Notes under the pieces: model-generated
The model's input: only the letters and a program-made list of their open reading frames with translations
The model's database searches: none
Told to the model about the DNA's origin: nothing
Origin: Dromiciops gliroides
Taxonomy: Eukaryota > Chordata > Mammalia > Microbiotheria > Microbiotheriidae
Length of the DNA: 64,000 nucleotides
Direction: 5' to 3'
NCBI RefSeq assembly: GCF_019393635.1
Contig: NC_057863.1
Span: 1,366,501-1,430,500, forward strand
Made by a program: the position numbers and the translations under genes
In this document: positions 41,801 through 49,854 of the stretch, piece after piece
Position numbering within the stretch: the stretch's first letter is position 1
How the letters are laid out: every line of letters begins with the position of its first letter

Positions 41801-44258
41801 AGAAAGATTGGCAGAGGAAGCCATGAATGAGGACGTGGGACTAGGCTTGAGCGAGAGCCCCTCCCAGCATCACATTGCTGAACAACAAATGAAATACAGA
41901 GGATTATAAAGCCCATTATTTTGGAATACACTTCTCAGATTCAGAGACCCCGTTACTGCTCCCAGGGGTCTGCAATGACAATCTAGACTTGCTCTGATAC
42001 TTGCTGAGTTGATCCTGAGTTCCAAGCCAGGGCATTTGGCTTGGCTTGCTGGGATACCTGGACCAACAATGCGCATGTGGTGGCTGGAGAACACCAGTCC
42101 TAGAGAGAACTGTCCAGTGAAGGTCAGTGTGAAGCCCTCCTGTGCAGAGAGATACCTGAGACTGATACCTGGGACTGACGTCACTCCTGCGTGTCCCCTC
42201 CACCCCCCACCAGCAGAACAAAGCTTTTTGATGATCCTGGGAACCATAAATCAGCATGGGGCTCTGACAATGCTCTCACTGAAGTTTTCCTCCTTTACTT
42301 GAAATATAGAATATGAATCAGAACAGCCCTGGCCCTCAGCTAGCTTCCATGGGGCAGGGGAGGGAGCAGCTCACACTCAGGGAGATAAGGACAAAGACAA
42401 AAGGGGGGGGGTGGAGCACATGGGAGGGCAGGACTGGAGGGAAAGTATCCCAGGCCTGAAGGGAGGCCTGGGGTAGGGAGACCCTCCTCTACCCGGCCCT
42501 CCAGGGCTTCCTGCTGGGATGTGGACCTTGGAATATCCCCATTTCACAGATGGGGCAATAGAGGCTTGGGGAAAGGCAGGGACTTGGCCAAGGTAGCGCA
42601 GACGGGATGCAGACCCCAGGCTCTTCTCACTCCTGATCTAATGCCCTCCCAGCTGCCTCTTTAACAAGCACTCAGTGCAGGTCCAGTGAGTTCACAGAGC
42701 CCACTGTGTGTCTATCATGTGATAACTTTGTCCTCTCGCCAGGCCTCTCTCCCCCAAATCTTCTCTGATTTGGAGGGGGGCTCCCATACCCCAACCCACT
42801 CCTGTGCCCCAAAAGCTGGAACTGGATCCTGGCTTCAAATCTCAAATGTGTCTCCCTGTGTCCTAGGACAAGTCATGTGGCCCCTGCGGGTTCCGGTTTC
42901 CTCACTGTGAGGTGGGGTTCATATTCATGGTATTTGCTGTGAGGACAGGGCCTTGTGACCACTAAGTGTTTTAAAGAAATAAATGTGAAAAGAAGAAGAA
43001 CCTGCGGGTGCCTGTGGGGCCTAATACAGCCTTAGAGAGAGCTGGGGCAAGGGATGAGCACAGGAATCCTGGTGACAGAGGCAGCACCAGACACTGGCAA
43101 AGGCTGGGAAGGTCAACAAGGCAGGCAGCCCAGGGCCCTTCTGAGCCATGAGAGCCCAGGGCCCTCCCCAGGTGGTCTTGGGGCTGCACAGCCCCTGAGT
43201 AATGGGTCTGGCTGCTTGGCCCCTGACTGCAGGCTCCCCCAAGGAGACAGTGTGGCCCCAGTGGACACCCCCAGGAAAGGACAGAGATCCCAAGAAGTCA
43301 CCACCCTGTCCCAGGACACAAAAGCCTGCTTGCAAAAAAAGATTTTCAAATGAGTTTAGATAAACAATAACAACAAACAAACCAAGATTTCAGCAATGAC
43401 CACCCACACTTCCAGAGAAATCACAAGGAACTGCACTGCCCACCTCCTGCCAGAGAGGTGGTGGACGAAGGGGGAAGAATGGAGCATATATTTTCAGACA
43501 TGGCCAATGTGGGAATCGGGATTGTTTGATTTGGTATATTTGTTACAAAAGTTGTGTTTTTCTTTGCAGGGGGGAGAGGGCTGGGACAGAGTAAAAATAA
43601 CTTTTTGTTCAATGAAAACATTTTTTAAGGTTTAATTATAAGAACAGGAACATCTGTGATATTATGAGTGATCAAGTAATTGGTAACCGTTTTTAAGGCA
43701 GATCATCTCTGACAACATCAAGCCAGGCAGGCACCTTTCAAAGTTCATAGAACCTGGTTTATCTTGAACCTGTGAAATTCCTTAGGGGGTGTGATTGGTC
43801 AAAGGCCAGGAAGGAGCCGACAAGGCACCCAGGGAAGGGCAGTTTGCACATACACACACACATAGACACAGACACACAAACCCCTCTACACATACACACA
43901 GACACACACATACATACCCTCCTACACACACAGACACACTCACACACATACATACCCTCCTACACACACATACACGCATCCATCCCCCCTCCTACACACA
44001 CACACACACACACACTCCTTACCCTAGATGGGCTGGGTCAAAGACCCGGTTCAGGTCGCAGTCGATATATCTGCACCCCTTGTACACCGCCCGGGGGTTG
44101 GCAATGAAGGGTTTAACGTGTAGACCGGCTCTCTGGACCTCGGCTCCGTCTTCCTGCCAGTGCTTCACCAGAAGCACCCCAGAGAGCTCGTTCCCATGGG
44201 TGCCCCCAAAGATCGCCACCCTTCTCAGGGGTGTCTTGGCTCCAAGCAAGGCGGCCAT
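24867..44258 (-). CDS. ASPA: ASPA aspartoacylase, complete (6 coding exons)
   Basis: ASPA hydrolyses N-acetyl-L-aspartate to acetate and aspartate in the cytosol, mainly of oligodendrocytes; loss causes Canavan disease in humans. Exons in gene order are 44258-44023, 37908-37713, 34030-33937, 32586-32479, 26085-25976 and 25064-24867. These are 942 bp, or 313 codons plus stop, with exon sizes identical to human. The zinc ligands His21 and Glu24 (GGTHGNE) and His116 (DLHNTT) are present. So are Arg63, Asn70 and Arg71 (DLNR), Arg168 (TTRSIAK), the catalytic Glu178 (GIEVG) and Tyr288 (NEAAYYEK). Glu285 and Ala305, common human mutation sites, are intact. The N-terminus [13 protein letters not shown] differs from human but has the same length. 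The last residues (SLNSSSP) lack the two cysteines of the human end. It reads as an intact gene of the AstE/AspA zinc-hydrolase family. Confidence 0.97.
25065..25975 (-). other. ASPA intron 5
   Basis: A 0.9-kb intron with a MIR-like fragment near 25330-25440 and otherwise unassigned sequence. Confidence 0.6.
25976..26085 (-). CDS. ASPA: ASPA exon 5
   Basis: The exon encodes [20 protein letters not shown] then [17 protein letters not shown], residues 212-248. The acceptor is TTTCTAG and the donor GTAAAG. Length is 110 bp, as in human. Confidence 0.96.
26990..27450 (+). repeat. Possible LTR-like sequence
   Basis: There is a TATA-like CTTATATAGG at about 27270, followed by a roughly 180-bp segment ending near GGACAGGTACAAGCC. 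There is no second copy in the window and the ends are not clear, so the assignment is weak. Confidence 0.25.
28095..28512 (+). repeat. Composite SINE tail, split by a younger SINE
   Basis: The text GGCCATCTCCAGCTGTCCTG, GGACCCAGATGGTTCTGGAG, and GTCCTCTTTGAGAATGAAGG matches the tail of the copies at 56255-56520 and 57446-57742. A WSINE (28173-28314) interrupts it. Confidence 0.7.
28173..28314 (+). repeat. WSINE-type SINE
   Basis: Forward copy with the duplication AAAAAGCTGAGGT on both sides (left copy ending at 28172, right copy ending at about 28328). Confidence 0.9.
28513..29110 (-). repeat. L1 ORF2 fragment
   Basis: The complement matches the later part of mammalian L1 ORF2 (compare CTATGGTGCCATTAAATATA, GTTTCTTATAAACAACACAT, TTAATTCATCCCATTGACAT on plus). 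It is truncated at both ends and has several stops. Confidence 0.65.
29293..29446 (+). repeat. WSINE-type SINE
   Basis: Forward copy with the 11-bp duplication AATTCCTTGGG (29282-29292 and 29447-29457). Confidence 0.92.
29752..29813. repeat. (CA)n microsatellite with GCGCATGC start
   Basis: About 20 CA units preceded by alternating CGTGCGCGCATGCGCACG, a Z-DNA-prone palindromic segment. Confidence 0.95.
29930..30065 (-). repeat. MIR SINE fragment
   Basis: The text AAGGAACATCAGAGGTCACG, CAGACAAGGAAGCAGAGGTC and GACTTCCTTAAGGTCATGTA follows the MIR core pattern. Confidence 0.55.
30110..32165 (+). repeat. L1 5' UTR, ORF1 and inter-ORF region (3' part missing)
   Basis: A 5' UTR-like region (30110-30740) is followed by decayed ORF1. 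The frame at 30759 reads [20 protein letters not shown], related to the HAL1 start MSRQRKVRTIESFFSDKED. ORF1 resumes after a SINE (30931-31090) and ends near 31566. The region 31570-32165 (TTTGGCTCAAAGAGGAAATA, CTCACTCAATTGGGTATAGA, purine-rich) aligns with the purine-rich region after ORF1 in HAL1. ORF2 is absent. Many stops; older than the two HAL1 copies. Confidence 0.75.
30931..31090 (+). repeat. WSINE-type SINE in L1 ORF1
   Basis: Forward copy inserted into the decayed ORF1, ending in (AAAG)n. Confidence 0.92.
32479..32586 (-). CDS. ASPA: ASPA exon 4
   Basis: The exon encodes [20 protein letters not shown] then [16 protein letters not shown]. Glu178 of IEVG is the catalytic general base. 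The acceptor is CCTCAG and the donor GTAAGT. Length is 108 bp, as in human. Confidence 0.96.
32587..33936 (-). other. ASPA intron 3
   Basis: A 1.35-kb intron; no transposable element or exon recognised. Confidence 0.6.
33937..34030 (-). CDS. ASPA: ASPA exon 3
   Basis: The exon encodes [20 protein letters not shown] then [11 protein letters not shown], residues 145-175 plus one base. Arg168, which contacts the substrate carboxylate, is kept. It is flanked by TTGCAG and GTAAGT. Length is 94 bp, as in human. Confidence 0.96.
34425..34495 (+). repeat. L2 3' end
   Basis: ATTAGACCGTGAGCTTCTGC, CCAGTGCTTGGCACAG and CAATAAACACTTCAGT follow the L2 tail. Confidence 0.7.
34497..35411 (+). repeat. L2 LINE, about 0.9 kb
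   Basis: The last part of L2 ORF2 (AACCTAGGAGTCATCTTGGA, GGTGCCAAGGTTTGCTGATT) runs through to the tail TTAGACTGTAAGCTCCGTGA and CTTAATAATAAATGC. An L1 inserted in its last bases. Confidence 0.8.
35428..36164 (+). mobile_element. 5'-truncated L1 (ORF2 end and 3' UTR)
   Basis: Flanked by the perfect 16-bp duplication AATAATAAATGCTTGT (35412-35427 and 36165-36180), which lies in the tail of an older L2. Typical marsupial L1 3' text: CCCATCCATTGGGGAATGGC, GATGCTGAGTGAGAGAAG, CAGCAATACAATGGTCCAAG. It serves as the reference for recognising the HAL1 3' end. Confidence 0.93.
37155..37625 (+). mobile_element. Solo LTR, same family as 20123-20800
   Basis: It matches the other LTR in several blocks: CAGAAGTTTTCTGGGG, GAGAACTTTCTCCTTGAG, the TATA box in GGCCTATAAAAGAG, GTGCAAGAAAGCGTAATTC, and an end at TGTGACA. 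Orientation is plus, so it is antisense to ASPA. No internal retroviral sequence is next to it. Divergence from the first copy suggests an old insertion. The left border is approximate. Confidence 0.6.
37713..37908 (-). CDS. ASPA: ASPA exon 2
   Basis: The exon encodes [20 protein letters not shown] and continues through [14 protein letters not shown] to FHYIK, residues 79-144. His116 of DLHNTT is the third zinc ligand. The acceptor is CTCGCAG and the donor GTGCCT. Length is 196 bp, as in human. Confidence 0.96.
38447..38597 (-). repeat. WSINE-type SINE
   Basis: Reverse copy with the perfect 11-bp duplication CATGCATCCCT (38436-38446 and 38598-38608). Confidence 0.93.
38620..38780 (+). repeat. 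L2 3' end
   Basis: CTAGATGGTAAGCTTCGTGA, GGGCACGGACTGGGCC and AGTGAATAAATGAATGG follow the L2 tail. Confidence 0.65.
40385..40660 (-). repeat. Near full-length MIR
   Basis: Reverse MIR: CTATGTGCTGACGCTTTGCT, CTCACAACCACCCTGGGAGA, ATTTTATAGATGAGGCGATT, TTTCCCAGGGTCACTCAGCT, ending GAGCTCTATCCCCTGTGCCA. Confidence 0.8.
40980..41302. repeat. 47-bp minisatellite, about 7 copies
   Basis: CACAGCTGG starts at 40994, 41041, 41088, 41135, 41182, 41229 and 41276, exactly 47 bp apart each time. Units carry GGCCACC or GGTCACC and GCGGCTGGGG or GTAGCTGTGG in a partly alternating order, hinting at 94-bp dimers. Long open frames on both strands are by-products. Confidence 0.97.
43848..44015. repeat. Complex CA-rich repeat at ASPA exon 1 donor
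   Basis: CACACA arrays broken by ATAC, GACA and CCCTCCTA units. On the ASPA strand it begins about 8 bases after the GTAAGG donor as a GT-rich tract. Confidence 0.95.
44023..44258 (-). CDS. ASPA: ASPA exon 1 (start codon)
   Basis: The exon encodes residues 1-78 plus two bases. ATG at 44258 is in a strong context (A at -3, G at +4) and gives the same 19-residue lead to the GGTHGNE zinc motif as human. The donor GTAAGG is followed within a few bases by a long GT repeat. Confidence 0.96.
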
Positions 44259-44394
44259 TCTCTGTCAAGCCAAAGGGAAGATTGCAATCACCGGCCGGGC
44301 AGTCCCAGGAGGCTCCTAGAGCACCCAGGATGGCCTGGACAAAGTTCCTCCGGGGAGGCTCATCCCATCGGGCCTGGCCCAGGCCCTGGGCTGA

Positions 44395-44445
44395 TGACAC
44401 TCCCCCGGCTGGCCCTCCTCCCCTTATTTACCATATTTGGAGCCT
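44395..44445 (-). promoter_or_regulatory. ASPA: ASPA candidate core promoter (CArG box and TATA-like)
   Basis: On the minus strand a perfect CArG box CCAAATATGG (44440-44431) is followed directly by TAAATAAGG (44430-44422). The start codon is about 165 bases further on. A TATA-like box there would give a 5' UTR near 135 bases, close to that of human ASPA mRNA. Position and motif are seen; use as a promoter is inference. Confidence 0.4.
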
Positions 44446-45149
44446 CAGAGGCAAATGTCGACTCAAGATGCTGCCTTTGGCCAGACTTGGGACTCCCTCA
44501 GATGGTCAGAAGCCCTCAGTGCACTCAGCACAGAGCCCAAGCCCTGATTGACATCAGCACCCCACAGCCCAGGCAGGAGGCTGGGCGGGTGACAGAAGGC
44601 CTCCCCTTCTCTCTCCCCGGTCAGTCTCAACCCTCTCTCCTCTGAGGACCTTCTGCCCAGTGGCCACACTAGAGGACGGGTCGGCGTGCCCGTGGTGGCA
44701 GAGCGGACCCTCTGCCTGGCCCAGACCGGATCGGCCGGCCCTCGGCAGATGCTAACTGGTGGACTGGTCCATCAACTGAGGGAACGTGGCCTCCAGCGGT
44801 GCTGGCCCACAGTCTCTCCTCAGAGACACTCTTATGAACCTGCCAATTGAATTCAAATTCACTTTCTTTGACTCTTTCTCCACTTTTTTGGAAGGTGACC
44901 CCCGAAGTCCAAGCTAGGATGAGAAATCCCGGTGTTGCTGGTGATCATGTTGATCAGTCCTCCAAGCCCTGGGTGACAAACCTCCCTCCAAGACCACATG
45001 CAGAGGAAGCAAACGCACACCAGGACATAATGTGAATTTGTGGTTTTCTACTTCGGATGTGCAGCCCAGAAACCTGTTTCTGGTTAAGTCTGATTCCGCT
45101 GACCTAGGCCCACCCTGTCATTTCATAAGTGGGGAAACCGAGGCCCAGA

Positions 45150-45207
45150 GACACACAGTGACCACACACAGTGACCACACACAGTGACCACACACAGTGA
45201 CCACACA
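45150..45207. repeat. 13-bp tandem repeat, 4 copies
   Basis: CAGTGACCACACA repeats with starts at 45156, 45169, 45182 and 45195. Confidence 0.95.
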
Positions 45208-45229
45208 GGGCTCTGAACTCCAGTCCTCT

Positions 45230-45360
45230 GAACAGACGATAACAGCGGCAGAGAACACTGACAGTGCTTTCAGAGTGTCCAGCGCTCTCATTTGATCCTT
45301 ACAACCACCCTGGGCAGGAGGTGCTCCTCTTCTCCCCATCTCACAGATGAGAAAGGGAAG
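45230..45360 (-). repeat. MIR SINE fragment
   Basis: The text CTCATTTGATCCTTACAACC, ACCCTGGGCAGGAGGTG and CATCTCACAGATGAGAAAGG follows MIR. Confidence 0.7.
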
Positions 45361-46239
45361 GCAGACAGAGGGGAAGGCATCAGCGTAGGAGGTTTTTGCT
45401 CTTGGGCTTCCTCTGTCCAGCACGCTTCCTGCCCAGTCTCCTTCAGTCCATTTGACACACCATCAGAAGGGCTCCTCTGGGAAGTCACTCCTGAGATGGA
45501 CATGTCCACCCCGTGGACCAGTGCGGTCTAAGGAGAGGTTCCAGTAACAAGCTGCTATTTCAGCGGGCTGGTGAGCTTTGCAAAAGGCTGGACATCCATC
45601 ATCTCGCACAGCTGCCTTGGGAAGCAGGCGCCAACCTTTTCTGATCTCCTGGCTCCCAGTGGACTGAGAGGTGGGTTGGGGGGCCGGAGCTCTGGACCCT
45701 TTGCCCAGCCTGGGTGGGACTTCACTTCTCAGTCATCCAGGAGAGGCTCCAAGTTTCAGAGAAGGGTCTGATGTCCCCGTGAGAGTTTCTCAATGGCACT
45801 ACTGAGACCCAAGCTCCATCAGGACAGTAGCTGTGTGGCTTTTGTCCCGGTGTCCCCAGCACGGGGGCTTGGCATGTACTTGGTACTCACTGGGTGACTG
45901 CCTTGCCCAGGGTCACACAAGTAGTAAGGGTCTGAGGCAGAATTCAAACTCAGATCTCTCTGCCTCCAGCCCCAGCCCTCTCTTCCAGGAGGACGCTGAC
46001 TCCAACGGGGTGGACAGCCAGCGACGGGAGCCCTGATGGAGGGTGAGATTTAGTCTGGGTCTCTGTGAGACGATTCAAGCAAACACGCCCAGAAGGCACC
46101 CGCCACTCGGCGAGCACTCGCTCTGGCTATGGTTATGCAGACTTTCCCCGTCCCCTCCCTTCCCCAGGGCCAGAGACAGGGCGTTCTGCCCACGCTTCTT
46201 TCCTTTTCTGGCTCTAACAGCTCCGGGGCAGACAGAATA

Positions 46240-46910
46240 AGTTCCTACGCGCCAAACCACACCTCAGCTGAGCCGGAGGGCGCCCCACCTTACGGGAGCG
46301 TGCTGGTGCCGGCCACCGTCCTCTGCTGAAGCGCCTGGTCGGGGACCCTCCCGGGCACGGACACAGGCTGCTCTGCCGGGTCCTCTGCGGTGCTCTCGGT
46401 CGGTCTGGCAGGAAGGGCAACCGCCCGGGAGCCCGAGGCGGCCCCAGCTCGCTTGGATCAAGCTTCCCTCTGGGTGAGGAAGGACTCACTTTGAGGGAGA
46501 GGAGGGAATGGATCTCCACAATTCCTCTCTCTGCTCACAGCTTTACACACCGACAGGGAGAACGTTCACGGCAGCGCATTTCCAAACATAGGCTGAAGGC
46601 TGGAGCCCTTGGACCAAGCTAACTTCCGAAAGAGGTTAACTCCCTGCTTCCCGGGGCCCGCTACACCCCGGGGCCCGGCTTTTGTCACAAGCGAGAGGGT
46701 CTGATGGGAGGACTTCTAGGTGCTGGAGCTGAAGGAAGGAAAGAGCGCCGAACCCTGGGCAAAGACCCGGGCCAAGCCTGGGCGCGGAGCGCAGAGGGAC
46801 AGCAGGGGCGGGGCCTGGCATGGGAGACCGCACACGCTGCCGCTGTAACGCTTCACTGGGGAGCTCGTCCGCTCCCCGGGAGTCAGTGACCACCTCCACG
46901 CTCAGGATGC
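46240..46910. other. CpG-rich block between ASPA and SPATA22
   Basis: There are two GC-rich patches, 46260-46450 and 46640-46890, with many CpGs and GGGGCGGGGCC near 46804. They lie 2.0-2.6 kb upstream of the ASPA start and about 3 kb upstream of SPATA22. Open frames here are composition artefacts. It could be an alternative promoter or a non-coding first exon of either gene; I see no coding signal. Confidence 0.4.
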
Positions 46911-47985
46911 TCAAGCCCACCTTTCCTGCCTTAATTTCTCTGCTGATCCCCAGTCTTACATCCTCAGCTGCCTCTCAGACATCTCCAGCTGGACGTCTAA
47001 TTGACCTCTCAAACTCGATCTAGCCAAAATGGATCTCATTAACTTTCCCCCAAACCCTCCCCACCTCCCACCTTCCCTATGACCGTAGAGGGCAACAGGC
47101 CCGTCCCATTCCCTGGGGTTCCCAACCTAGGAGTCATCCTGGACTCCTCACTCTCTCTCACCCCCAAGATCCAGTAGGGTGCCAAAGCTTGTCGATTTCA
47201 CCTTCGCAGCAACCCGCATGAATATCACCTCTGCAACGTCTCCTCTATTTCCCGTCAGCAGTACCTCTCCCCTGACACTGCCCCAACCTGCAGACACTCA
47301 TCACCTCTCGGCTGGACTGTTGTAATAGCTGCTGGGGAGGCGGGATGGGTGTGGAGGCTGCCTGCCCCAAATCTCTCCCCCCTCCAGTCCATCCTCCATT
47401 CAGCCACTAGTGCGATTTTCCTAAACAGCAAGTGTCTTTATGTCACACACCACCGCCCACCTCCCCCTACTCATGAAATTCGGGTGGCTCCCTATTTCCT
47501 TCAGGATTATGTATAAAATCCTCTACTTGGCATTCAAAGCCCTTCGTAAGGTGCCCCTTCTCACCTTCCTGGTCTTCCCCCTGACTCCCCCACACAACCT
47601 CCTGTGAGCCCACCTCCTGGCTTTTCCCTGAACAAGACCCTCCGTCTCTCTCTCAGCTCCAGGCACTCTCCCTGGTTGTCCCTGTGCCTGGAAATGCTTT
47701 CCCACCTCCACTCCAACTACTGACCCCCCTGGCTTCCTCCAAGCCCCAAGAACAATCCCACCTTCTACCGGAAGCCTTCTCCAAGCCCCTAATTTCAGCA
47801 ACTTCCCTCTGTTAATCATGTCCCATTCATCCTGTATGTAGCTTGTTTGTACTATTTGTTTGCACGTTGTCTCCCCCATTAGACTGTAAGCTCTTTCAGG
47901 GCAAGAACTGTCGTTTGCCTCTTTTTTCATCTCTAGTGCTTAGCATAGTGGCTAGTACATAGTAGGTGATTAATAAATGTTGATC
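46890..47985 (+). repeat. L2 LINE, about 1.1 kb
   Basis: The longest L2 here: ATCTCCAGCTGGACGTCTAA, CAACCTAGGAGTCATCCTGG, CTTCAGGATTATGTATAAAA, and the tail TTAGACTGTAAGCTCTTTCA ... GTGATTAATAAATGTTG. Confidence 0.85.
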
Positions 47986-48704
47986 TCTTCTTTGGTGAAA
48001 TAAGGGAGTTGGATTCCCTGATACCTAAGGTCCCATTTGCCTCTAGATCCAGAAGCCTGAGATCACTTGAGAGCATTCATTCCTGGTCAGCCCCATGCCC
48101 AGCCCAGGAGGAGAGGCAACTGGTCACCCTGGGCATACCCTGGCTCTTGGGTCAAAGAGTGGGCTTCTTGGTGACTTTAAGAGAAATGACCAAATAGCCC
48201 TGGGTCTCAGAGCTCTGTGTTTCCCTGGAGAACCCAGTGCTTGGGCTTGTCAGATTGTCACCAGGGTCAGGAGGACCAGGAAGGTCCTGCCCCGGCCCCA
48301 AACAAGGCCACCTGTAATTAGTCCATGCCAGACACTTGGGGACAGGGAGAGGTGGGAATGGGGAGGAATCTCCCCATATTTTCTCTTCTTGTGAATTGAA
48401 TTATTGTGTGAATACATGCATCCACTTCCCTCATCCAGAGAACACTTAGTGAGAGTGTGGGGGTGATGGGGCCCCTGCCTCCCCATTGTGCCTCTGCCCA
48501 GGTCTCCTTGGGCCTGGCTCCCCAGTACCCACCCACCCTCCTAGGCAGCATTCTTGGGAAGCATCCAAGGGGCAGCAGTGAGGAGGGTCCCTGGACTGGG
48601 CACTCAATCCGCTCTCCACTCGGGTCTTTGTAGGGAAGAACTCAGGGTTCAAAGGCTGTCCTATTCAAAATTTAAATGTAAGCACACCTTCATTAATGCC
48701 TTTT

Positions 48705-48848
48705 TTGTGTGTGAGAGGCAATTGGGGTTAAATGACTTGCCTAGGGTCACACAGCTAGTAAATGTCAAGTGTCTGAGGTCGAATTTGAATTCAGGTCCCT
48801 CTGACTCCAGGATCAGTGCTCTATCCACTGCACCACCTAGCTGGCCCT
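48705..48848 (-). repeat. WSINE-type SINE
   Basis: Reverse copy with a near-perfect 14-bp duplication CATTAATGCCTTTT / CATGAATGCCTTTT (48691-48704 and 48849-48862). Confidence 0.92.
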
Positions 48849-49811
48849 CATGAATGCCTTTTATTTTTCTATCACACAGAACTCTAAACACATCCTTCCT
48901 ATCTAAGTTTAAAAATGTGCAATGATTAAGTGCCTCCTATGTGCTGGGCGGTGTGCTGAGCAAGGGGATGCAAAAAGGGAAGGCCGTCCCTGGCCTTCGG
49001 GAGCTCACAATCTACTACCACAGACAACAGGCAAGTCCTTAAGAAAGAGCTATATGCAGGATAAACAGAACAGCCGCGAAGAGGCTTCCTGCAGAAGCTG
49101 GGGTTTTAGCTGGGACAAAGGAAGCTGGTGAGGGGGGGGGGTAAGGAGGGGGAGCAGCCAGGAGGCGGATGGAGGAGCCTGGGGGGAGGGGGGGACCGTG
49201 GACGAAAGCTCCCAAGGTCAAACGGAACTTCTTGTACTTGTTCCTGGAGGGGACAGGAGGTCATTGAGGGGCACCGAGGGGGAGGGGGCATCACTTTGCT
49301 AGCAAGAGCCAGAGGCCATCCCTGGGGTCTCCTCTCCCTGCACTGACCCTGGAGGGCAAACTGGCATTCCATCTCCGGCCTCCAGGCCTTTGCCCAGGCC
49401 GTCCCCAGCGCCTCGGCTACTTTCCTAACGCCTTCCCCGCTGTCCGGAGTGGTGACGCTGTCTGCTGCCCGAAGTTATCTTGGCTTAACTCACCAGCTCC
49501 CCGTTTCGATTGGAAGCTCCTTGAGGGCAGGCTCTATCTTCTGGGCGGGAGGGAGCAGAGCGGGAGTGGGGCGGGGCCTCTAGAGTGACATGCGGGGCTT
49601 GGCTTGGGAGAGGCGGGAGAGGGGCGGGGCTAACCGGGAGAAAAGACTTAAGGCGGGTCGCGCGCAGCCACTGCGCAGACGCAGTGGGGACGGCGGCTGG
49701 CACCGTCCAGTCAGTGACATCCGTCAGTCCGTCAGCGGGTCAGTCAGGGAGGGCGCGTGTCCCGAAGGGGCCGGTAGTAGAGCCGAGGTTAGAGAGAGCG
49801 CGCCTGCCGCC

Positions 49812-49854
49812 ATGAAGAAGAGCGTGCCGGGCGGCTCGGGCCGCCTGACCGCAG
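49812..49854 (+). CDS. SPATA22: SPATA22 exon 1 (start codon)
   Basis: The exon encodes MKKSVPGGSGRLTA plus one base, aligned with human MKRSLNENSARSTAG. The start context GCCGCCATGA is strong. The donor is GTACGG. The exon is embedded in a CpG island. Confidence 0.9.

Larger units (their letters stand above)
37909..44022 (-). other. ASPA intron 1
   Basis: The 6.1-kb first intron. It holds a SINE (38447), an L2 end (38620-38780), a MIR (40385-40660), a 47-bp minisatellite (40980-41302), an old repeat (about 41490-41850) and a complex CA repeat (43848-44015) next to the exon 1 donor. No exon is seen. Confidence 0.75.
44446..49554. other. Intergenic interval between ASPA and SPATA22
   Basis: Holds a 13-bp tandem repeat (45150-45207), a MIR (45230-45360), a SINE/MIR fragment (about 45890-45990), a CpG-rich block (46240-46910), an L2 (46890-47985), a SINE (48705-48848) and an old interspersed repeat (about 48930-49270). 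No coding exon is recognised. Confidence 0.65.

Noticed and set aside
43848-44015. CRISPR-like array of short repeats
   Set aside because: Simple CA-rich microsatellite in an animal gene; no regular spacers.
46214-46519. 101-residue Pro/Arg-rich frame as a new small gene
   Set aside because: GC composition alone explains it; no conserved motif or convincing start context.
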